Of a stretch of DNA of 64,000 bases, positions 16,636 to 25,562 are shown one piece after another. The position numbers and the translations under genes are program-made. A model generated the notes under the pieces. The model had not been told where the DNA came from, did no database searches, and saw only the letters and a list, made by a program, of their open reading frames with translations. Numbering within the stretch: position 1 is the first letter of the stretch; every line of letters begins with the position of its first letter. The stretch is from Dehalococcoidia bacterium (lineage in GTDB: Bacteria; Chloroflexota; Dehalococcoidia; GIF9; AB-539-J10): contig PWUU01000048.1 in assembly GCA_003562475.1 (NCBI GenBank), positions 1 to 64,000 of the forward strand. Reading direction: 5' to 3'.

Positions 16636-16937
16636 ACATCCCCCCGATTGGCACATCCTCCCAATGGATGCGTCGCCGGGGACAGCTTACCTGACGGACG
16701 GACCGCGCTCAAGCGTCACGCTGTTTCGCACGTATCTGCCACGATCACCCCTCATGCTGCTGCCGGTACTCCTGAGCTCACCCTACTCGAACCACCGTCG
16801 AGTGCTTCGCCTGCAATCCGCGGCCTCCCAACGGACCGCAATGGACTGGCGCCTCGCGACGGAAAGGTGTAACGTCACTTGTGAGGAGTCGACGGACACA
16901 TTGCCATCGACTGGAATGGGATGATACGGTGCTGCTG

Positions 16938-17729
16938 ATGCCCGACAACGGTGCTCCCATATTGAAGCCACTCAGGTGGTACAAGAAGCTGGCCACGAGG
17001 AAGGGGCGGCTGGAGTCCGGAGCGTTTCTGGTCGAGGGTGACAGAGCCATCGCGCAGATGGTCGACAACAACCCCGGAGAGGTGCTCGAGCTACTCTCAA
17101 CACAGGAGGTGCCGCCTCGCTATCGTGACATCCCACAGCGTCAGATCACCGAGAGTCAGCTCCACTCCATTTCCTCGACAAAGACCCCTCAGGGCATCAT
17201 CGCTGTCATCCGCCTCCCTTTGGAGGTGTACTCCGACCATCTGCCGGACAGTGCCGGCAATCGAATCGTGCTGCTCGAAGACGTACAGGACCCGGGAAAC
17301 GTAGGCACGCTCATCCGCACCGCCGTCGCGTTCGGTTACTCAGGCGTCATCCTGACGGAGGAATGCGCCGACCCGTTCTCACCAAAGTGCGTGCAGTCGA
17401 CCGCCGGCACGGTATTGTCGCTGTGGGTCCGCAGGACCTCCCGTTACCTTGCCCTCATCAGACAACTGAGACGGTCGGGCCATTGTCTCGTAGCCGCAGA
17501 CATCGACGGCCCGCAGGGGCCCTCGATACTACAGGAACAGGGCAGGCTTGTGCTGGCGCTGGGCAACGAGGCATCCGGTCTATCGAGGTCCGTGCTGAGT
17601 ATCTCCGACCACCGGATCAGGATACCTACCGTGCGAGAGAGAGCCGAATCGCTCAACGTCGCGGCGTGCGGCGCCATCTGCATGTACGTGAGCTACCACA
17701 GCGTAATGAGCATCGAGGTGTCACAATGA
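16938..17729 (+). CDS. SpoU/TrmH-family RNA 2'-O-methyltransferase
   Basis: The protein has an N-terminal substrate-binding domain (KLATRKGRLESGAFLVEGDR) and a C-terminal knotted SPOUT domain. All three motifs are present: motif 1 QDPGNVGTLIRTA, motif 2 LALGNEASGLS and motif 3 IPTVRERAESLNVAACGAI. This is typical of rRNA methyltransferases such as RlmB or TsnR-like proteins; the exact nucleotide cannot be assigned. The start may be the GTG at 16929 or ATG at 16938. Its stop overlaps the next start (ATGA), so the two genes are translationally coupled. Confidence 0.9.
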   Translation: MPDNGAPILKPLRWYKKLATRKGRLESGAFLVEGDRAIAQMVDNNPGEVLELLSTQEVPPRYRDIPQRQITESQLHSISSTKTPQGIIAVIRLPLEVYSDHLPDSAGNRIVLLEDVQDPGNVGTLIRTAVAFGYSGVILTEECADPFSPKCVQSTAGTVLSLWVRRTSRYLALIRQLRRSGHCLVAADIDGPQGPSILQEQGRLVLALGNEASGLSRSVLSISDHRIRIPTVRERAESLNVAACGAICMYVSYHSVMSIEVSQ

Positions 17730-18523
17730 GAGAGAACAGGTACTTTCTTCCAGCGCTCAACACGATAGGCTATGTCATCGTGATCGCATTCAACGCGCTC
17801 GCCAATATCCTCCCCATCGCCGGGGTAACCACCGGGGAGGTGTCGGACCGGTACGATAACCTGTTCGTGCCTGCCGGATTGACCTTCTCAATCTGGGGGG
17901 TCATCTACCTGCTACTTGCCATCTTTGTCGTGTACCAGTGGGTAGTTGCGCGACACGAAACCCCGGCTGCATCATTCGTTGGTAAAGTGGGCGCCTGGTT
18001 CTTCGTCTCGTGCCTCGCCAATGCAAGCTGGATAGTCGCCTGGCACCACGAGGTGCTGCCGCTGACGCTCGTACTGATGCTTGTACTGCTCGGCAGCCTG
18101 CTGGCTATCTACCTGAGGCTGGGAACAGGAGTGCAATACGTCACCCGGGCGGAGCAGTATTTCGTCCACGTGCCGTTCAGCATCTACCTCGGCTGGATCA
18201 CCATCGCCACCATCGCAAACGTCTCTGCCCTGTTGATCTCCATCCGGTGGGACACCCTCGGATTGGGTCCGCAGTTCTGGGCGGTCCTGGCAATCGCGGT
18301 TGGGACAACCCTCGCGCTGATTATGGCGTTCAAGCGACACGACGTATTCTTCTCCCTCGTGGTCGTTTGGGCACTACTGGGCATACTACTGAAGAGGTTG
18401 GCCGACCCGACCACGCCGGACCAGGCGGTCGTCGCCGCCGCCATCGCCGGCATCACGCTGGTCGCCATCGCCACCATCGTCCAGTTGGTCCGCAAACGCG
18501 TCTATCAGCCTGCGATTACCTAG
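17726..18523 (+). CDS. TspO/MBR-related multi-pass membrane protein
   Basis: The 265-residue protein is hydrophobic throughout with about eight predicted membrane segments. The first part, with FVPAGLTFSIWGVIYLLLAI and the later SCLANASWIVAWHHE, matches long bacterial TspO-related proteins (tryptophan-rich sensory protein family). These bind porphyrin-like ligands in better-studied members, but the function here is unknown. It overlaps the methyltransferase stop by four bases. The ORF track places the start too far upstream. Confidence 0.65.
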   Translation: MRENRYFLPALNTIGYVIVIAFNALANILPIAGVTTGEVSDRYDNLFVPAGLTFSIWGVIYLLLAIFVVYQWVVARHETPAASFVGKVGAWFFVSCLANASWIVAWHHEVLPLTLVLMLVLLGSLLAIYLRLGTGVQYVTRAEQYFVHVPFSIYLGWITIATIANVSALLISIRWDTLGLGPQFWAVLAIAVGTTLALIMAFKRHDVFFSLVVVWALLGILLKRLADPTTPDQAVVAAAIAGITLVAIATIVQLVRKRVYQPAIT

Positions 18524-18595
18524 CGCGTCACGAACTGTCAGGCCACGCGACAGCGCACCACAACAAAGGTCAGTGGCCTCCTCATTTGGGCGGTG

Positions 18596-18650
18596 AGTCG
18601 TGTGATGTCCCCACAATACTCCCGGCAGTTCGTGTACACTATCGCATCTT
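18596..18650 (+). promoter_or_regulatory. Leader-like element before the epimerase gene
   Basis: GATGTCCCCACAATAC is followed by GTGTACACTAT, the same order of a GTCCCC-CA block and a TACACT box seen upstream of the zinc-ribbon and phosphorylase genes. It may contain the epimerase promoter. The match is short. Confidence 0.3.
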
Positions 18651-18812
18651 GCATGAGATGTGCCGCAAGATAACAGCGCTTTGCCGGCAGACAAGAGGGG
18701 AGCGAGGGCTTGCGTCCACGTACCGGCCCTCCCTCACGATCCGGCACGAGCTTCAGTTCATCGTGTGAGTCAACAGGGCCGCGAGCCCTCAACAAATGGG
18801 AGGTGCATCGGT

Positions 18813-19781
18813 ATGCCAAAACTCGTTACAGGAGGCACAGGATTCATCGGCGCGTGCCTGGTAGACCAGCTTCTTGAACGCGGCGAAGAGATAGTGGTTC
18901 TCGACAAGGTTCAGTCCAATCGCTGGGATACTACCGATGGCAAAGTGAAAGTCGTCACCGCTGATATCGCGAACTGGCCTGAGGTGATGAACGTATTCAA
19001 GGAGAACGAGTTCGACTGCGTGTTTCACCTCGCAGCTATGCTAAGCCTCCCTTCGGAGGCCAATCCCTGGGCGGCTTTCCAGGTCAACGTAGTGGGGACC
19101 ATGAACATGCTGGAGGCCGTCAGGCTATTTGGCCCCAACAAGCTCATCCTTGCCAGCACTACGGGCACCTACGGCCTGGACATCATGGATGAGCCGATCA
19201 TTACAGACAAGACGCTGCAACGGCCGACTACGATGTATGGAAGCTGCAAGGTGTACAACGAACTGCTTGGCAGGTTCTACCGCAAGAAGTTCGGTACCGA
19301 CTTCCGCTCAGTACGCATTCCTTCTCTCGTTGGTCCCGGCATCAAGACGCGAGCCATCGGTCAGTACAACTCGTGGATGATCCAGGAAACCGCTCTCGGC
19401 AGGCCGTACGAGTGCTACGGGCCGCCGGATCGAGGGTTGCCGCTGATCTACTTCAAGGACACCGCCGCTGCGTTCTGCGCCGTAGCAGACGCCGACATGT
19501 CCCGCATCAAGACCGTGAACTACAACATTGCCGGGGTGAATGTCTCGGTCCCACCAAGGGCAATCGAAGAGGCTGTCAAGAAGGTGATCCCGGAGGCAGT
19601 CATAACATACAACCCTGACCCGGTTGTCGTGAACTACTTCGAAACCATGCGGTTTGACGCACTTGACGACACGCCGGCGCGTGAGGACTGGGATTGGCAA
19701 CCGACATACGACAGCGTCGACGCCATCGTGCAGGACTTCGTGTCAGAAGTGCGGGAGCACCGAGACCGCTACGGACTCTAG
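18813..19781 (+). CDS. NAD-dependent epimerase/dehydratase (extended SDR)
   Basis: The 322-residue Rossmann protein starts MPKLVTGGTGFIGACLVDQL, giving the G-x-x-G-x-x-G NAD motif, after a GGGAGGTG ribosome site. The active site is visible as ILASTTGTYG (Ser/Thr) and YGSCK (Y-x3-K). Members include UDP-sugar 4-epimerases and NAD-dependent L-threonine dehydrogenases. The segment PIITDKTLQRPTTMYGSCK is closer to the threonine-dehydrogenase-like branch, but the substrate is not certain. It stands alone, with gaps of 289 and 835 bases to its neighbours. Confidence 0.85.
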   Translation: MPKLVTGGTGFIGACLVDQLLERGEEIVVLDKVQSNRWDTTDGKVKVVTADIANWPEVMNVFKENEFDCVFHLAAMLSLPSEANPWAAFQVNVVGTMNMLEAVRLFGPNKLILASTTGTYGLDIMDEPIITDKTLQRPTTMYGSCKVYNELLGRFYRKKFGTDFRSVRIPSLVGPGIKTRAIGQYNSWMIQETALGRPYECYGPPDRGLPLIYFKDTAAAFCAVADADMSRIKTVNYNIAGVNVSVPPRAIEEAVKKVIPEAVITYNPDPVVVNYFETMRFDALDDTPAREDWDWQPTYDSVDAIVQDFVSEVREHRDRYGL

Positions 19782-20121
19782 CTATAGGAGCCGCTGGACA
19801 ACCGTCCTGTTGTTACTCCGTCTGAACGCGTCAGGCACCGGCACAGCGTGCCTGGGTGAATGGCCACTGTGGGGAGCAGGCATTTCGCTTCCCGGAGGGA
19901 CAATGCCGCCGGCAATCACAGGCGTGCTCGGAATATCGAACCCGGGACCGCTCGTGGTCAGAGGTGCGCATGCGGCTCTCGGCGACTGCGCGGCACCGAT
20001 CCGTCCTGATGCGCCATGGGTCAAGCGCCGGAGATGCGCCGATTGCGAGATTCTGTTCAGGAAAGCCGCGGCTGGCGACGGACGTGAGCGACTGCTTATG
20101 ATGCGGGGGTTCCCTGTCGGG

Positions 20122-20358
20122 AAAAAGAAGCGCCCCAGATAGCCTCACAGCTTCTATTTCGACTCAGTCTCCCGAGGGTTCCTGTCTTCCTTAGTCCCTT
20201 AACTTGGAGGTCTCAGGACTCGTTCCGACTCTCATTCCTCGGGATGTCTGGCCCTTTATCGCCGCTCGGTAACCTGGGGCACCACATACGTTATCGCACC
20301 GAAACACAGGCTGTCAAGGTTTCATTCACTCACAAAAAGAGAATTCGCATGCGATTCT
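20122..20358 (+). repeat. Dispersed ~235 bp repeat R2, copy 1
   Basis: This stretch aligns end to end with 57268-57502 at roughly 70 percent identity by eye. Shared islands include AAAAAGAAG-GCCCCAGAT, TCCTGTCTTCCTT, CTGTCAAGG and ATGCGATT. No conserved reading frame is apparent across the copies. It lies in the 835-base gap before the binding-protein gene; the rest of that gap (19782-20121 and 20359-20616) shows no gene. Confidence 0.7.
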
Positions 20359-20616
20359 TCCCCGGGGATACCTGTCCACGCCGGTCAGGCATTGTCAGTG
20401 CGCGGTCAGAGTACCCGCACGCCAGGATCCCCGTGCGTCCCCTCGAAACCTCACCACAGGACCATGCCTCCTTCTGCGACACTATTTCCAGCGCCTCGAC
20501 CGACACATGGTAGAATGTGTGGCAACCAGCCTATCGAGAAATGCGGGGGCCGCTCTCCTCATCGCCCCTGTCATCCCCACGGCTGGCCCCCTATCCGGGT
20601 GAATCCGTGATGCGAT

Positions 20617-21942
20617 ATGACACGAAATAATCTGGCCTCGACAATTATCTTGTTCTTGATCCTGTTCACCATGGTGGGCTGTGTTCCGGCTGAACCCGCA
20701 CGCGAGCCCCCGATAAGGATCGGTGTGATCGGTCCCATGGAGTCCATTCACGGACAACACCACTGGTACGGCGCAACCATGGCCGCTGACGAGATAAACA
20801 AGGATGGCGGCATACGCGTGGGAAAGGCGAGGAGAGAGATAGAGTTGCTGAAGATCGATTCCAATGAGCTGAAAAGCGTGCAGGACGCCCGGACAGCCAT
20901 GGAGCGCGCGATTACGGTTGAACAAGTGGACTTCGTAGTTGGCGGCTTCGAGATTATGGCAGCCCTGGAGATGCAGGACGTCATCGCGGACCACGAGACA
21001 ATCTGGCTCGGCTGCGGTGTGGCAGTCTCAGACATGTGCCGCCGAGTGGGAAGAGACTACGAGAGGTACAAATACTGGTTCAGGGCAGGCCCGGTGAACT
21101 CGTGGAACATTGGGCAAACAAACATCGCCATCCTGGAAATGATACGGGATACTCTGAGAGAGGAGCTTGGAGTCGAAAGGCCGAGGGTGGCCATACTCGC
21201 GGAGGATGCCCCCTGGGTGGATCAGTTTGGCTTACTTGAGTTCTACCACGCGTTCGTACCCGACCTCAATATGGAAATAGTCGGGGTGTGGCGACCCGCG
21301 CCTGACGCCACCGACCTCACCACAGAACTCGGAGAGGTCATAGACAGCAAAGCTCATATCATACTGTTCAACGCCCAGGGGCCCGTAGGAGTCGACTATG
21401 CCCGGCAGTGGGTTGAGCTCGAGGTCCCGGCGGCCTCAACCGGCATTCACTTCGAAGCCATGAAGTCCGACTTCTTCGAGGCAACCGGTGGAAAGGCCGA
21501 CTACATCACGTGCTGGCATGCCATTGCGCGTGTCGAGATGACCCGGAAGACCATTCCCTTCTATGATGCATTTGTGGAGCAATTCGGTGAACAGCCGCTC
21601 TTCACGGCCACGACTTACGACGGCGTGTTTCTTCTGAAAGAAGCAATCGAGAAGGCGGGAACGCTGGATGCAAAACCGATTATCGCCGAGCTCGAGGACA
21701 TAGACTACGCGGGTGCCTTCGGCAGAATCAGATTTACGCCTCGCGGCTTCCTGCAGATGGGTGATGAAATTCCTCACGACTTGACCTGGGGACCGGACTA
21801 CGCGACCTCGGTGGGTGTACAGTGGCAGGACGGAGAGCCCCGATGTGTGTGGCCATGGGAATGGAACGGCCTGACTTACGAAAACTCCGTCCGTTATGAG
21901 CTCCCGCCCTGGGTCATCGACTACTGGCGGGATACCGGCTAA
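20617..21942 (+). CDS. Periplasmic-binding lipoprotein, Leu/Ile/Val-type (Peripla_BP_6)
   Basis: The 441-residue protein starts with a signal ending in the lipobox TMVGC at about residue 22, so it should be lipid-anchored outside the membrane. The mature part begins PIRIGVIGPMESIHGQHHWY and continues with AADEINKDGG, as in type I periplasmic-binding proteins for amino acids, amides or related solutes. No ABC permease or ATPase lies nearby, so it may act with a distant transporter or as a sensor. It is coupled by a one-base stop/start overlap to an Lgt-like enzyme that would lipidate such proteins. Confidence 0.85.
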   Translation: MTRNNLASTIILFLILFTMVGCVPAEPAREPPIRIGVIGPMESIHGQHHWYGATMAADEINKDGGIRVGKARREIELLKIDSNELKSVQDARTAMERAITVEQVDFVVGGFEIMAALEMQDVIADHETIWLGCGVAVSDMCRRVGRDYERYKYWFRAGPVNSWNIGQTNIAILEMIRDTLREELGVERPRVAILAEDAPWVDQFGLLEFYHAFVPDLNMEIVGVWRPAPDATDLTTELGEVIDSKAHIILFNAQGPVGVDYARQWVELEVPAASTGIHFEAMKSDFFEATGGKADYITCWHAIARVEMTRKTIPFYDAFVEQFGEQPLFTATTYDGVFLLKEAIEKAGTLDAKPIIAELEDIDYAGAFGRIRFTPRGFLQMGDEIPHDLTWGPDYATSVGVQWQDGEPRCVWPWEWNGLTYENSVRYELPPWVIDYWRDTG

Positions 21943-22772
21943 TGAGCATCAACATAGATCCGTATCTGCTCAGAGACCCCTTCCCGCTCAGCTGGTATGA
22001 GGTAACAATCCTCATTGGCCTCGGCACCAGCTTGCTGTTGTTCTGGAAGCTCGCCGACAGATACGAACTCAACTCCTCCCGAGTTCTTCGTCTGGCCCTG
22101 GTTTCACTACCTGGAGGAATCGTTGGAGCCCGGCTGCTCCACGTCATCGACAGCTTCGATTACTATTCCGCACACCCGAACCTTGTGCTCCGCTTCTGGG
22201 AGGGCGGTTTCGCGCAGTACGGTATGATCCTGGGATGGCTGGGCACTGCCCTGGCAGTGAACGCTTTGTGGGTCAAGCTTCCGTCGACCAGGTTCCTGGA
22301 TCTACTGCCAGCGCCATTGCTGGTAGGATTCGCCATCGGCAGGATCGGTTGCATCACGTATGGATGCTGCTATGGAAGCCCTACGGATCTTCCCTGGGGT
22401 GTCGTCTTCAGCCATCCGGACAGTCTTATCAACGCGGCCGCCCCCCACCTTCGCGGAGTTGCGGTTCACCCCGTTCAAATCTATGAGATGGCGTTCTTCC
22501 TCATTCTGGCTCTCATCCTGTTAGGTCTGCAGCGTCGACTTCAGCCCGGGAGTGGGGCGATCTTCATGGTATTCCTTTTCGCGCATTCCGTCGAGCGGTT
22601 TCTGATCACTTTCCTCAGGGGTGATTACGTTGAGTTGCAGAGACTAGCATGGCTGACTCAGTCGCAGATAATTGCCCTGTGTCTCGCATTGGTACCCGTC
22701 TTCTGGCTCGCAAGTCGCTTCCGGAAGGTCGGAAAAAGTACCGAACACTCCTTCGCATCACCGGATGAGTAG
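21942..22772 (+). CDS. Prolipoprotein diacylglyceryl transferase (Lgt) family, variant
   Basis: Lgt attaches diacylglycerol to lipobox cysteines at the membrane. The 276-residue protein has about seven membrane segments and the family signature region GRIGCITYGCCYGSPTDLPW plus HPVQIYE. The signature is of the G-C-C-Y-G type and lacks the Asn found in the Escherichia coli segment GRLGNFINGELWG, so it belongs to a divergent branch whose activity is less certain. The start overlaps the upstream stop by one base, implying co-translation with the lipoprotein. Confidence 0.8.
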   Translation: MSINIDPYLLRDPFPLSWYEVTILIGLGTSLLLFWKLADRYELNSSRVLRLALVSLPGGIVGARLLHVIDSFDYYSAHPNLVLRFWEGGFAQYGMILGWLGTALAVNALWVKLPSTRFLDLLPAPLLVGFAIGRIGCITYGCCYGSPTDLPWGVVFSHPDSLINAAAPHLRGVAVHPVQIYEMAFFLILALILLGLQRRLQPGSGAIFMVFLFAHSVERFLITFLRGDYVELQRLAWLTQSQIIALCLALVPVFWLASRFRKVGKSTEHSFASPDE

Positions 22773-23026
22773 GACTCCACATCGCCGCGAGTCAAGATTG
22801 TCTCCACCAACATGCGAAATGAGCATGGTTGTCCCCACACCTCCCGAACGGTCTTGTAACACCGGTTCCGCATTCGATATGATGGGACTCTATCACTGCT
22901 GGCCGGGCAGCAACGAAGCACTCTTCCAACGGCACGTGCTACTGCGTTCCGCCAGGTTTGCAGCAATCCGACAAGACGACGTAACGATTACGCTGTTGCT
23001 ACAGTTATGAGACAGGGAGTGTCGCG

Positions 23027-24385
23027 TTGAAGAAGCCCGAGATTCGCTCCGAGATATCGGAGGTCGTCGAGAGTACTCCTCCCCGCCCGGTCTGGACTTC
23101 GCAACGCGCCTATATACTCGCATCAATCGCCGGGGTTGTCGGCCTGGGAAACCTGTGGCGGTTCCCCTACATGACCGGAGAAAACGGCGGGGGCGTGTTT
23201 CTTCTGGCGTACGTAATCTGCGCGCTCACCATAGGCCTCTCCCTGCATGTTCTGGAGACCAGTGCCGGCAAGCTCGCCCAGGGAGGACCGGTAGGGCTGT
23301 TTAGAAGAATAAACGCGAGGTGGGGTCCGTGGTTCGGATGGTTTCTGGTCGTATTGTTGACTTTCATTATGAGCTACTACATTGTTGTCAGTGGCTGGAC
23401 GCTGGGCTACGCCGTTGATTCCATCCGGCTTGACCTGAAACCATTCGATGAATTTACGGCCGGGTACGCGACGCTGTGGTTCTTCCTGGCAACATCGGCT
23501 CTAGTCTTCCTCGTGTTGCTGCGGGGCATCAAGGGTCTCGAACAGACGAGCAAAATACTGCTCCCCATGCTCGTCGTTGTCGTAGGTGGTCTGGCTATCT
23601 ACTCACAGACTCTTCCAGGAGCCAGTGAGGCTCGCCAGTTCTACTTGAGCGTTGACCCCGAAGGCCTGTTGCAGCCTCGGCTCTGGCGAATGGCGGCAGC
23701 CCAGGCCTTCTACTCGCTGGGAGTCGGACAGGGCTTGCTGATCGCATACGGAAGCTATTCTCCCAAACACTTCAACAAGGTCGCATCATCCTCGGCGGTA
23801 GCGGCGACCAACACCTCGATATGCTTCCTCTCCGGTCTCATGGTGTTCCCCATCGTCTTCACCTTCGCCATCGCCCCCGATACCGGGAGTCATCTCTCTT
23901 TTGTGGCATTGCCCCTGATGCTGGATCAGCTACCTGGTGGGCAGTTCGTCGGCATCGCCTTCTATGTCCTCCTATTCGTAGCGGCATTCACTTCTTGCAT
24001 CGGAGGAATGGCCGCAATACTGGCTCCGATGAAGGATCAGCTCCGTCTATCCCGACGGAAGGCCGCCGCAGCAGTAACTGTGATCACTGCCGCCCTGGGC
24101 ATTCCCTCAGCGCTGAGTTTCACTCCTGTGGAGTTGAGCGTTGGTGGTATGCCGTTTCTTGACGCAATGGACCAGTTGACCGGATCCGGCATCGTGATCG
24201 TGGCAGGTATCGCCGGTGCCTGCTTGATCTCCTGGCTGCTGCCCGGGCAACGTCTTCTTGAGGCGATCAACTCACCGACCAGGAGAGTTGGACCAATTGT
24301 GGTTTCCGCAAGCTGGATAGTCATGGTAGGCCGTTATCTGCCGATAGTCGCGGTAATCGTCATGCTGACCACTTACCTGATCTAA
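23027..24385 (+). CDS. Sodium-dependent transporter, NSS/SNF family
   Basis: The 452-residue protein has 11-12 membrane segments and the NSS signature GNLWRFPYMTGENGGGVFLLAY near residue 45, which forms sodium and substrate sites in LeuT-like transporters. It should import amino acids or related small molecules with sodium. The start is TTG with GGGAG upstream. The region before it (22773-23026) carries a partial copy of the GAAATGA-NN-ATGG-GTCCCC-CA leader element. It is not coupled to the binding lipoprotein upstream. Confidence 0.9.
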   Translation: MKKPEIRSEISEVVESTPPRPVWTSQRAYILASIAGVVGLGNLWRFPYMTGENGGGVFLLAYVICALTIGLSLHVLETSAGKLAQGGPVGLFRRINARWGPWFGWFLVVLLTFIMSYYIVVSGWTLGYAVDSIRLDLKPFDEFTAGYATLWFFLATSALVFLVLLRGIKGLEQTSKILLPMLVVVVGGLAIYSQTLPGASEARQFYLSVDPEGLLQPRLWRMAAAQAFYSLGVGQGLLIAYGSYSPKHFNKVASSSAVAATNTSICFLSGLMVFPIVFTFAIAPDTGSHLSFVALPLMLDQLPGGQFVGIAFYVLLFVAAFTSCIGGMAAILAPMKDQLRLSRRKAAAAVTVITAALGIPSALSFTPVELSVGGMPFLDAMDQLTGSGIVIVAGIAGACLISWLLPGQRLLEAINSPTRRVGPIVVSASWIVMVGRYLPIVAVIVMLTTYLI

Positions 24386-24710
24386 GAGCCGGCATCACTC
24401 GAACATCCGGGCAGACCACTCGGTCACGCGTGTACGTGGAGCCCGTCTCGACCGGCCCCTTTCGATGCGCTACTCGTCACACCGTACCTCCAGCCCTGGC
24501 TGGCGGGTGTCACTGAACGACATCCCGTCCTGGTGCTGGATTTCAGGACTATCGCGAAAAGCACAGCGCAGTCTGCTGTGAGGGTGGATTTCCATATCGA
24601 GCCAGAAACCCGGGGGAGTTGCCTATCCCGTCACCCATCACCCGCCACCTGCTCCGACTCGTCTCGTCTCTTCTGCGCTCGAGCGCTTCGGCCGTGTGCC
24701 GGCCAACTCG
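24386..24710. other. Intergenic stretch, no gene seen
   Basis: These 325 bases between the sodium transporter and a convergent small gene contain no credible gene or clear terminator. Confidence 0.4.
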
Positions 24711-24992
24711 TTAGTCGCTACCTGGAAACTCAGATCTCTGGCCGGCCAGCTCGGAACTGGGAACCTGCCTGCGCCGCGACTGAGTGAGCTTATGGAAGCA
24801 CTCCTCAACGTCACCATCGACACGGAGCTCGCCTTTGGACACAGCGGCGGCAAGGCCGCAGTACACGAACCGGAAACTCAGGATGTATTTCCTCGCATGA
24901 TCCTCATCTCTCAGACGGGCACGCGAACTGCCCAACAGGCTCATTGTGGCATCAATCAGTCTCACCTGGACACTGGGATCGAGTTGCGTCAT
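24711..24992 (-). CDS. Hypothetical protein, 93 aa
   Basis: The ATG at 24992 has AAGGAG seven bases upstream, which decides the start and supports translation; the ORF-track start is 41 codons too long. The product is predicted helical, with a Cys-containing centre (FVYCGLAAAVSKGEL) and a basic tail. No family was recognised. Confidence 0.55.
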   Translation of the reverse strand: MTQLDPSVQVRLIDATMSLLGSSRARLRDEDHARKYILSFRFVYCGLAAAVSKGELRVDGDVEECFHKLTQSRRRQVPSSELAGQRSEFPGSD

Positions 24993-25356
24993 GTCATTCT
25001 CCTTCCACTGAGTCGCTCGCTTGTTCTGTCGCGTGAGTGTAACGCGAATCCCGTCTTCAGCAAAGCGCAGGAGCAGTCCCAAGGCGGGCGCAGCGGTCCT
25101 TGAGGCATCGACCACTTCCCGACCATGGATGAGTTCCAGTTTCAGACCCTGGAGTCATTGGCACGACGCCACCATCATCGTGCTTCGGGGAATGTCGGGC
25201 AGCCCGCGCCAGCGCCAAACGTACGGAAAGCACACACGGGGGTCTGTCCATCCCCCGCCAGCATTCTTGACTGTGCGACTACGAAGTATAGACACCCTCC
25301 TCTTCTAAGGGCCAACACAGACGCTGGAGTGGCAGACATCGCCGTGCGCACGTGAG
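24993..25356. other. Intergenic stretch, no gene seen
   Basis: These 364 bases lie between the small helical gene and a gene remnant next to the ISL3 element. Open frames here are short, overlapping and without ribosome sites. Confidence 0.4.
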
Positions 25357-25562
25357 TCAGGCATCGAGTGCCGCATCGTACGGATCGACGACATCCAATC
25401 TCCAGGCGACCGTGGCAACGTCGCGGTGTATGGCGTCTTCCGTGACGTGATGGACAAGAGTGTGCACCATTCCGGCGTCACCAGGGGTCAGGCAACCGTG
25501 GAGCGACAGGATGATCGTGTGATCGTGTGCATCAGTAACAGGCCAGGCATCATCGAAGAGTA
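25357..25562 (-). pseudogene. 3' part of an unknown gene cut by the ISL3 element
   Basis: Reading leftward from the left end of the insertion sequence, an uninterrupted 67-codon frame (LFDDAWPVTDAHDHTIILSL, ending DPYDAALDA) runs to a TGA. It has no start of its own. On the other side of the element a short frame MKISLSNAVTR reads up to the right end, and could be the original 5' end, though no ribosome site is seen. The family was not recognised. Confidence 0.4.

Noticed and set aside
15967-16872. 301-residue plus-strand ORF over galT
   Set aside because: Antisense shadow of galT and its upstream region, without recognisable features.
19654-20142. 162-residue ORF after the epimerase gene
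   Set aside because: It starts inside the epimerase in another frame, has no ribosome site and low-complexity composition.
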